Shown piece by piece: positions 1-4,852 of a DNA stretch of 13,437 bases. The notes beneath the pieces were generated by a model. The model was not told the origin of the DNA. It saw only the letters and a list, made by a program, of their open reading frames with translations, and ran no database searches. Every line of letters begins with the position of its first letter. Positions within the stretch are counted from its first letter, which is position 1. Source of the DNA: DASQVO01 sp035640715 (GTDB lineage: Bacteria > Actinomycetota > Actinomycetes > Streptosporangiales > Streptosporangiaceae); the NCBI GenBank assembly GCA_035640715.1, contig DASQVO010000126.1:1-13437 (forward strand). The letters are read 5' to 3'. A program made the translations under genes and the position numbers.

Positions 1-1
1 T

Positions 2-868
2 GAGATGGGAGCCCGCCGCATCGGCGACATCGCCGAGCTCACCGGCCTGGTCGCGCCCGACATCGCCGTCGTCCTCAACGTCGGCCAGGCCCACCTCGGC
101 GAGTTCGGGTCGCGCGAGGCCATCGCCAAGGCCAAGGGCGAGCTGGTGCAGGGGCTGGCGCCCGGCGGCACCGCCGTCCTCAACGCCGACGATCCCCGGG
201 TGGTCGCGATGCGCTCGCTCACCGACGGTCCGGTGCTGACCTTCGGCCGGGCGGAGCACGCCGACGTGCGGGTGCTCGACCTGGCGCTGGACCGGCTCGG
301 CCGGCCGTCCTTCACGCTGCGGACCGCCGACGCCTCGGCTCCCGTCGCGCTGCCGCTCGTGGGCGCCCACCAGGCGCTCAACGCGTCGGCCGCCGCGGCG
401 GCGGGGCTGGCGGCCGGCGTACCCCTCGACGTGGCCGCGGCGGCGCTGGCCACCGCCTCGCTGTCGAAATGGCGCATGGAGCTGCGCGACCTCGCTGGCG
501 GCGCGACGCTGCTCAACGACTCCTACAACGCCAACCCCGACTCGACCCGCGCCGCCCTGGACGCGCTGGTGGCGATCGAGGGCGGGCGCCGCATCGCCGT
601 CCTCGGCGAGATGCGCGAGCTCGGCGACGACAGCGAGGCCGAGCACCGCGCCGTCGGGGAGTACGCCGCCTCCCGGGCCGACGTGGTGGCCGCGGTCGGC
701 GAGGCGGCCCGGCCGATCGCCGACGGCGCGGGAGAGCGGGCGGTGGCGCTGGCCGGCAACGACGCGGCCGTCGACTGGCTGCGCGTCCACCTCGCCGCCG
801 GCGATGTGGTGCTCGTCAAGGCCTCCCGCGGGGCGCGCCTCGACGAGGTCGCCGCCGCGCTCGCGTAG
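2..868 (+). CDS. murF: MurF, UDP-MurNAc-tripeptide:D-Ala-D-Ala ligase (5' partial)
   Basis: This is the C-terminal part of the cytoplasmic ligase that adds D-Ala-D-Ala to UDP-MurNAc-tripeptide, the last soluble step of peptidoglycan precursor synthesis. The frame is open from base 2 (a Glu codon precedes the first ATG, giving EMGARRIGDIAELT), so the gene enters from outside the window and the ATG at 5 is internal. About 288 codons are visible out of roughly 450-480 usual for the family. The missing part holds the N-terminal domain and the P-loop. Visible Mur-ligase signatures are VVLNVGQAHLGEFGS and AKGELVQGL, AVLNADD, the SKWRMEL segment, LNDSYNANPDS, and VLGEMRELGDDSEAEH of the C-terminal domain. 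In most bacteria mraY follows directly; here a transporter fragment does, 52 bases after the stop. Family assignment is very secure. The broken dcw order is observed, but its cause is unknown. Confidence 0.95.
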   Translation, partial: EMGARRIGDIAELTGLVAPDIAVVLNVGQAHLGEFGSREAIAKAKGELVQGLAPGGTAVLNADDPRVVAMRSLTDGPVLTFGRAEHADVRVLDLALDRLGRPSFTLRTADASAPVALPLVGAHQALNASAAAAAGLAAGVPLDVAAAALATASLSKWRMELRDLAGGATLLNDSYNANPDSTRAALDALVAIEGGRRIAVLGEMRELGDDSEAEHRAVGEYAASRADVVAAVGEAARPIADGAGERAVALAGNDAAVDWLRVHLAAGDVVLVKASRGARLDEVAAALA

Positions 869-920
869 TTTGGCGGGGCGCCGGCCGCCGTGTACGTGAA
901 GGTGCCAGTACCCGTGAATC

Positions 921-940
921 ATGGCCGGCTGGCCGGCCAT
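921..940. repeat. Perfect inverted repeat at the murF / MFS-fragment junction
   Basis: Arms ATGGCCGGC (921-929) and GCCGGCCAT (932-940) are exact reverse complements separated by TG. The repeat begins on the first ATG of the truncated transporter frame, exactly where similarity to MFS proteins begins. It may mark a rearrangement breakpoint or be chance in GC-rich DNA. Confidence 0.55.
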
Positions 941-1451
941 GATGGCGTTCCTGGTGATGGGTGCCAGCCTGCTGACCGCGTCCAACAGTGACCGTTTCTC
1001 CACCCGTATCGGGCGCAACGCCATACTGACCGGGGCCTCGGCCATGCTCGCCGGGCAGGCACTGGTGCTGCTGGCCATCCACGCCGGCGCGCCGAGCCCC
1101 AGCGCGTGGCTGCTCACCGGCCCGCTGGTGCTGGCTGGGGCCGGGAACGGGCTCGTCATCGCGCCGAACCAGGATTTCGTGCTCGGCTCGGTGCCGCGCC
1201 GCGAGGCGGGCACGGCCGGCGGGGCGCTGATCACCGCGCAGCGCGTCGGTGCCGCCCTCGGGATCGCCGCGATCGGCACGGCCCTGTTCGGCTCCGGGAA
1301 GGCCGGTAGCTCGGCCAGGGTCATGCCCCAGTTCGTGCACACGGCGCAGTCCGCCCTCATCGTCGATCTGGGCTTTGTCCTGGTGGCGCTGTGCTGCGGG
1401 CTGGCCATGCCGCGGAGCCTGGGAGCCGACCGTGCCGAGGAAAATGCCTGA
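921..1451 (+). pseudogene. 3' fragment of a DHA2-type MFS drug transporter
   Basis: The 176-codon open frame encodes the C-terminal third of a 14-helix DHA2 (EmrB/QacA-like) major facilitator transporter. Full members are about 470-520 residues with 14 helices. The product begins in a helix followed by the cytoplasmic loop SDRFSTRIGRN, equivalent to the conserved loop in the second half of such proteins. It continues with hydrophobic segments around residues 35-52 and 64-82, the conserved stretch GLVIAPNQDFVLGSVPRREAG, the helix TAGGALITAQRVGAALGIAA, and a last helix near 145-165. No upstream in-frame sequence encodes the missing helices, and there is no convincing ribosome binding site before 921. 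It is therefore read as a decayed remnant rather than a working exporter. The retained, undamaged frame suggests the truncation is fairly recent or lies at a misjoined assembly point. Confidence 0.75.
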
Positions 1452-1455
1452 CCAC

Positions 1456-1630
1456 GTGACCGGAGGCCGATACGTCCCGGGCCTGCTGAGCAGGATCGCC
1501 TCCGGCGGAGCCGACCCCACCACCGTCCTGACCCAGCAGGAAAGCATGCCCACCGTGCTGGAGGCCTCCGAGGGCTTCGACCGCAGGGGAGCCGGGCTGG
1601 ACCAAGGTCACCCTCGAACTCAGTGGCTGA
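1456..1630 (+). pseudogene. Frameshifted 3' remnant of a zinc-type alcohol dehydrogenase
   Basis: Read from 1456, this stretch gives a C-terminus typical of zinc-dependent medium-chain alcohol dehydrogenases: RYVPGLLSRIASGGADPTTV, LTQQESMPTVLEASEGFDRR, then GAG. At 1597 one extra C shifts the frame. Moving to TGG at 1598 restores the family's usual ending WTKVTLELSG and a stop at 1628-1630. Only about 60 of some 340-390 residues remain; the Rossmann fold and the zinc ligands are absent. The piece starts right where the MFS fragment stops and is followed after 20 bases by a strong terminator, which fits the natural end of a former gene. The call rests on recognising the C-terminal pattern and was not checked by search. 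It could be a closely related MDR-family enzyme instead. Confidence 0.6.
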
Positions 1631-1649
1631 GGCCGAGGGCAGGCACGCA

Positions 1650-1687
1650 CGCCGGTGCCCACCTGATCGGGTGGGCACCGGCGTTTT
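1650..1687 (+). terminator. Strong Rho-independent terminator
   Basis: Perfect 13-bp stem (1650-1662 with 1671-1683, left arm CGCCGGTGCCCAC) that can add a further C-G and a wobble pair inside, leaving a 6-nt loop, followed directly by TTTT at 1684-1687. It lies 20 bases after the restored stop of the alcohol dehydrogenase remnant and probably was that gene's terminator. Confidence 0.9.
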
Positions 1688-1707
1688 AGCTGTATGTCGA
1701 CTTCCCA

Positions 1708-1751
1708 GCGGGCAGATGCCCGCCTGCTTATCCCGGCAGGGCGATGCCCTG
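1708..1751. repeat. Two tandem small hairpins with a common GGGC-(A)GAT-GCCC core
   Basis: Hairpin one is GCGGGC-AGAT-GCCCGC at 1708-1723. Hairpin two is CAGGGC-GAT-GCCCTG at 1737-1751. Both have 6-bp perfect stems, GAT in the loop and the same GGGC/GCCC core, spaced 13 nt apart. A weaker AGCG/CGCT pair follows near 1771-1785. They lie in a non-coding stretch between a terminator and the PRC-barrel gene. Repeated operators or a structured RNA are possible; nothing identifies a known family. Confidence 0.6.
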
Positions 1752-1805
1752 GTTGCGCCTCCGTAAAATGAGCGCGAATGACGCTTAATTCACGTCTATC
1801 GAAAA

Positions 1806-1838
1806 TTCATATATTGTCTTACATATTGTTATAATATG
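1806..1838 (+). promoter_or_regulatory. Candidate promoter with overlapping inverted repeat in an AT-rich island
   Basis: Within an unusually AT-rich stretch (about 1765-1850) lies a perfect TATAAT at 1830-1835. It is preceded after 18 bases by TTCATA (1806-1811), a 4/6 match to TTGACA. A perfect inverted repeat CATATT-GTTAT-AATATG (1822-1838) covers the -10, and CATAT..TTGT is directly repeated just before it (1809-1829), as expected of a repressor-controlled start. The distance to the PRC-barrel ATG would give a leader of about 140 nt. The rest of the 1688-1983 gap shows a GGGCA/TGCCC pair near 1931-1967 and the ribosome binding site of the next gene. Confidence 0.5.
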
Positions 1839-1983
1839 CGCAAAACCATCTCCAGCTGTATACCGGGACGGGTGCGATCGCGGGAGTCTTAGACGCCAGC
1901 GGCAAGGACGCGATTATTCGGCGCCAAGCTGGGCATATGTAGCGACACGTAAGATGATCATGTGCCCTGACAGGAGGCCCCCC

Positions 1984-2355
1984 ATGTTTGAGGCACCCCC
2001 CATCTTTAAGGCCGAAAATATCCGGGAGTGGCGCGGCCGCCAGGTCGTCGACGCCAAGGGGGCGAAGATCGGCGAGCTGGAGGCATTCTACGTTGATACC
2101 AAGACCGACCAGCTCTGTTTCGCAACGGTGAAAACCAGGCTACTGTCGCGGTCCCGCCTGGTATTCGTCCCCCTTACCGGCGCGACAGTGGGGCCGGAAT
2201 ACCTGAAGGTCACCTACCCCAAGAAGCTGGTGAAGAAAGCACCCTCGATCCACACCGACGGCGAACTGCTCGCCGCCGACGAGCCAGCCGTGTTCCGTCA
2301 TTATGGCTTGCCCTACGACGTAGGCGAGACTGAGCGCCTTCTCGCCCGGCGGTGA
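1984..2355 (+). CDS. PRC-barrel domain protein
   Basis: A 123-residue soluble protein with one PRC-barrel domain at roughly residues 10-85. The domain has the pattern WRGRQVVDAKGAKIGELEAF with the G-x-x-(V/I)-x-D and G-x-(I)-G-x-(L/V) elements, and the following strands carry YVDTKTDQLCFATVKT and LVFVPLTGATVG. The family includes photosynthetic H-subunits, the RNA maturation factor RimM and many actinobacterial stress-associated proteins, so the exact role is unknown. The start at 1984 is chosen because AGGAGG lies at 1972-1977 with 6-nt spacing. The in-frame ATG at 1954 lacks such a site and would add ten non-family residues. The next gene, a small membrane protein, starts 54 bases downstream on the same strand and may be cotranscribed. 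Control by the AT-rich promoter region upstream is inferred. Confidence 0.85.
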   Translation: MFEAPPIFKAENIREWRGRQVVDAKGAKIGELEAFYVDTKTDQLCFATVKTRLLSRSRLVFVPLTGATVGPEYLKVTYPKKLVKKAPSIHTDGELLAADEPAVFRHYGLPYDVGETERLLARR

Positions 2356-2409
2356 AAGGCTTCAGCCAGCAAGAACGTGATGGCGCGGCACGGCGGGGAG
2401 GACATTGAC

Positions 2410-2580
2410 ATGGCTCTGTTCCTGCTCGTGATCATTATCGCGATAGCCCTCGGCATCCTCGGCGCGGTGCTCAAAGGGCTGTTCTATCTGCTGATCATCG
2501 GGATAGTTATATTCGTGGTGAACCTGCTCCTTGGCGGACTGCGGCTGGGCAGGCGCCACGCGGGCAGACCGGCCCGTTAG
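2410..2580 (+). CDS. Small hydrophobic membrane protein (56 aa)
   Basis: The product is almost entirely hydrophobic. Two membrane segments at about residues 2-20 and 23-43 are separated by a single Lys, and a basic tail (RLGRRHAGRPAR) should face the cytoplasm. Such ~55-residue 'hydrophobic proteins' are common in actinomycetes, often next to stress-related genes, and have no assigned reaction. The start at 2410 is preferred because GGGGAGGA (2395-2402) gives GGAGG with 8-nt spacing. An upstream ATG at 2377 would prepend eleven polar residues. It lies 54 bases after the PRC-barrel gene and probably shares its transcript. Confidence 0.7.
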   Translation: MALFLLVIIIAIALGILGAVLKGLFYLLIIGIVIFVVNLLLGGLRLGRRHAGRPAR

Positions 2581-2614
2581 GCGGTGAACATAACCCTGGA
2601 GGGCTGGAGCCCAA

Positions 2615-2635
2615 AGGCCGCGGCAGCCGTGGCCT
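2615..2635. terminator. Hairpin between convergent genes
   Basis: Nine-pair stem AGGCCGCGG-CAG-CCGTGGCCT (one G-U pair) sits between the small membrane protein gene (+, ends 2580) and the zinc-ribbon gene (-, ends 2671). No T tract follows, so the terminator role is inferred from position. Confidence 0.4.
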
Positions 2636-2670
2636 GCGATCGCTCGTAGGACACGGCTGCTCGCTTCAGA

Positions 2671-3066
2671 TCACCGGGGCGGTTGCCCCGTAGCTGCCGG
2701 GGACCGGCTGTGGCGCGTGTCCGAGGCCCTGCCGAGCACCTTCGCAAGCGCCCGCGCGACCTCTTCGGCCAGGTCCGGATCGGGTCTGCCGCCCGCGGCG
2801 GCCGCCAGCCCGGCCGGTGCCTCGTGGCTGTGGTCCGCGTCGGTCAGCCGGATGAGGCCGCAGTCGCGGCATTCCACCTCGTCCAGCCGCCGGACCATAT
2901 GGGCGCTGCCGCACCGGCCGCAGCGGTCGAGTTCCGTGGCCCAGTCACGCGATGTCTGGCACTTGGGGCAGATGAGGACCTGGTGGTCGTGCAGGACACC
3001 GCGTGTCCACGGGCTTTCGCCCCTGTCCGGGTCAACTTGCCGCATCCCGCAGCGGTAGCAGGGCAT
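2671..3066 (-). CDS. Zinc-ribbon protein with four CxxC knuckles
   Basis: A 131-residue protein whose N-terminal half carries four Cys pairs: CYRC (3-6), CPKC (33-36), CGRC (49-52) and CRDC (66-69). These are enough for two zinc ribbons or rubredoxin-like knuckles. The remaining ~55 residues are Ala/Gly-rich, with a probable helix DPDLAEEVARALAKVLG near 91-110, and end in a basic tail. I do not recognise a named family. Zinc binding is inferred from the spacing; a nucleic-acid or protein-binding role is only a guess. The ATG at 3066 is preceded by AGGAG about 12-13 bases upstream, slightly long. It follows the peroxiredoxin gene on the same strand after 91 bases that hold a hairpin, so it may have partly separate expression. 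Confidence 0.7.
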   Translation of the reverse strand: MPCYRCGMRQVDPDRGESPWTRGVLHDHQVLICPKCQTSRDWATELDRCGRCGSAHMVRRLDEVECRDCGLIRLTDADHSHEAPAGLAAAAGGRPDPDLAEEVARALAKVLGRASDTRHSRSPAATGQPPR

Positions 3067-3106
3067 CCCCGCTTTCCACTCCTATCGTGCGTCGCGCCCG
3101 TCCGGC

Positions 3107-3142
3107 CGCGCCGTGAGCCACCCGCGAAGTGAGCACGGCGCG
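3107..3142 (-). terminator. Hairpin between the peroxiredoxin and zinc-ribbon genes
   Basis: Perfect 9-bp arms CGCGCCGTG (3107-3115) and CACGGCGCG (3134-3142) enclose an 18-nt loop, 16 bases after the peroxiredoxin stop on the minus strand. No T run follows, so it may attenuate, stabilise the 3' end, or be neutral. Confidence 0.4.
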
Positions 3143-3157
3143 ACCGGGATCCGGAGC

Positions 3158-3619
3158 TTAGGCCAGCTCGGCGAGCGCCTTCTGGTAGTCGCTGATGTCG
3201 CGCGCCTGCGGGATCGGGTTGACGACCTTCCACCGCACGACGCCGGCCTTGTCGATGATAAAGGTGCCGCGTGTCGCAATGCCCTTGGCCTCGTCGAAGA
3301 CACCGTAGGACTTTGCCACGGCGCCGTGCGGCCAGAAGTCGGACAGCAGCCCGAAGCTGAAGTGCTCGGCATCCGCCCATGCCCTGTGGGTGAACGTCGA
3401 ATCCACCGACACTGTGAGCAGCTCGACGTCGTCCCGTGACACCTCGGGGAACTCGTCGCGCATCGCGCACAGCTCACCGCTGCACACGCCGCTGAACGCC
3501 AGCGGGTAGAAGACGAGCACGACGTTCTTCGAGCCGCGGAAGCTCGACAGCTGCACCGGAGTGCCGTGCTGATCGGTCAGCTCGAAGTCAGGGGCCTGCT
3601 CGCCGATCTCTACCGCCAT
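3158..3619 (-). CDS. ahpE: AhpE-like 1-Cys peroxiredoxin
   Basis: A thiol peroxidase of the AhpC/TSA superfamily that reduces hydroperoxides and peroxynitrite in the cytoplasm using a reactive cysteine. With the start at 3619 it is 153 residues, the length typical of mycobacterial AhpE. The active-site motif is YPLAFSGVC: Pro39, Ser43 (the commoner residue here is Thr; Ser is an accepted variant) and peroxidatic Cys46. Cys51 follows in SGELC. WKVVNPIPQARD near the C-terminus matches the family. The start at 3619 (MAVEIGEQAPDFEL) aligns with the family N-terminus and has AAAGGA upstream; an in-frame start at 3658 would add 13 unlikely residues. It lies downstream of the DUF3052 gene and near aceE, as in many actinobacteria, suggesting protection linked to central metabolism. 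Confidence 0.92.
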   Translation of the reverse strand: MAVEIGEQAPDFELTDQHGTPVQLSSFRGSKNVVLVFYPLAFSGVCSGELCAMRDEFPEVSRDDVELLTVSVDSTFTHRAWADAEHFSFGLLSDFWPHGAVAKSYGVFDEAKGIATRGTFIIDKAGVVRWKVVNPIPQARDISDYQKALAELA

Positions 3620-3680
3620 GCCTGGTCCTTTCCATGGAGCGCCCGGTGACCGGGGCATGAGATTTCCTCCTGCGCCCCAA

Positions 3681-3700
3681 GTCTGCCACTCGTGGCGGAC
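3681..3700. repeat. Inverted repeat upstream of ahpE
   Basis: GTCTGCCAC-TC-GTGGCGGAC forms nine pairs (one G-T). It lies in the 230-base gap between the DUF3052 stop (3850) and the ahpE start (3619). It could be an operator for ahpE or the end of the DUF3052 transcript. A second imperfect hairpin around CCGCGG at 3759-3784 lies closer to the DUF3052 stop and is the better terminator candidate. The rest of this gap is very GC-rich with no supported gene. Confidence 0.4.
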
Positions 3701-3849
3701 ACTCCTTCCGCCGCCCGGTCGGCATGGCTCAGCCAGATCGCACTATGGCGGGAACGCTGGGCCCGCGGCGGCGACCGCGGTCCCGGCGGCCCTGCGGCGC
3801 CAGCGGGCCCGGCGGGGCCTGCAGCAGCCCCGGCGAGGCGTCGGTACGG

Positions 3850-4278
3850 TCAGCGGCGCGCTTTCGGCGCCACCAGCCGGGACCCCGACCAGTCACGCCC
3901 GGCGCTGATGCTGGACGTCTGGGACAGGCCCGCGGTCGGCGCGGCCTCGCCGATGTCACTCGGCTCGATGTGGCCCGGCCTGCCCGCCTTGGGCGTCAGC
4001 AGCCAGATGTACCCCCCGTCGGCAAGCGGCGTGAGAGCATCCATCAGGGCATCGACGAGATCACCGTCCTCGTCGCGCCACCACAGGAGGACCACATCGA
4101 CCACATCGTCGTAGTCCTCGCCGACTAGCTCCACGCCGTCTACTTTGCCGATCGCGTCGCGCAGCTCCTCATCGCAATCGTCGTCATAGCCGATCTCTTG
4201 CACCACCTGGCCCGGCTTGATGCCGAGCCGCTCGGCCTGGCCGCGTTGATCCTGGGCCTGGCCCGCGGTCGCGCTCAC
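3850..4278 (-). CDS. DUF3052 family protein
   Basis: A 142-residue actinobacterial protein of unknown function. Family features visible are the N-terminal ERLGIKPGQVVQEIGYDDDC, an acidic middle (VELVGEDYDDVVDVVLLWW), LVDALMDALTPLADGGYIWL and the terminal DWSGSRLVAPKARR. It is strongly acidic overall and has no signal peptide or membrane segment. The GTG start at 4276-4278 is chosen because AAGGAGGA lies 5 bases upstream. The frame stays open to 4461, but the added residues are low-complexity and not family-like. It lies between ahpE and the divergent aceE; the same arrangement recurs near aceE in other actinobacteria, which hints at a link to pyruvate metabolism or redox control, not proven. 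Confidence 0.88.
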   Translation of the reverse strand: MSATAGQAQDQRGQAERLGIKPGQVVQEIGYDDDCDEELRDAIGKVDGVELVGEDYDDVVDVVLLWWRDEDGDLVDALMDALTPLADGGYIWLLTPKAGRPGHIEPSDIGEAAPTAGLSQTSSISAGRDWSGSRLVAPKARR

Positions 4279-4852
4279 TGACGTCCTCCTTGCACCCTCC
4301 CCGCGCCATCGCACCTGCGCCAGGCCCGTTCCCGCGGCACCCGACCGCGGAGTGGTACCTGGCGGCGATAGCCGCGTCTGTACTACTTGTTGGGACAGTT
4401 CACACTGGGTCGGCGCGGCGCGCAAGTAGCAATCGCCGCCGCCGGGCAAAACTGCCGACACAATTTGGTTTCCCGCCCCGCGCCCGGCTTACTCGCAGCC
4501 CCCTGTGATCGTCCGGTCCCGCCATGTCTATGACCTCTTATGACCGCCTGTCCCGGTATATCCGCAACCGGCCGTCCGGCGCCACCCCGCGCCCGCGCCA
4601 CGCGCCTCCGCACTATATGCGCTGCGGCGGGCGGTGGGCGGCGCCCGCTCCGCCTGGCCGGCGCAGCCGGGGCCGACGCGGACGAGTCCGGCCCAGCGGG
4701 CTCCCGCCAGCGGGGGTTATCGTGCGCTTCGCCCTGGTTACCTTGTAGTAGAGATGCAATTCCCGGCCATACGTACGACGATTGGTCTGGACATCATCGA
4801 AATCAACCGCGGCGAACAGCCGCCCTGAACCTGCGGAAGGCGAGGCTACCCC
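4279..4852. promoter_or_regulatory. Divergent intergenic region between DUF3052 gene and aceE
   Basis: This 574-base stretch has no gene I can support; its open frames have biased, repetitive composition and no family resemblance. It must hold promoters for both directions. A related decamer appears twice, once facing each gene: GTAGTACAGA on the minus strand (4377-4386) and GTAGTAGAGA on the plus strand (4745-4754), nine of ten identical. Each contains a TAGTAN hexamer that could serve as a -10, but clear -35 partners are not visible. A CGTACG palindrome lies near 4771. For aceE, GGAAGG at 4835-4840 is the nearest Shine-Dalgarno-like sequence. Confidence 0.35.

Noticed and set aside
3619..3658. 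Thr-to-Ser change in the peroxiredoxin motif and longer start
   Set aside because: Ser at this position is a known functional variant, and the upstream start adds residues not found in the family; neither is remarkable.
3618..4128. Plus-strand frames opposite DUF3052 and upstream of ahpE
   Set aside because: They oppose a recognised DUF3052 protein and have repetitive Gly/Ala/Pro/Arg composition.
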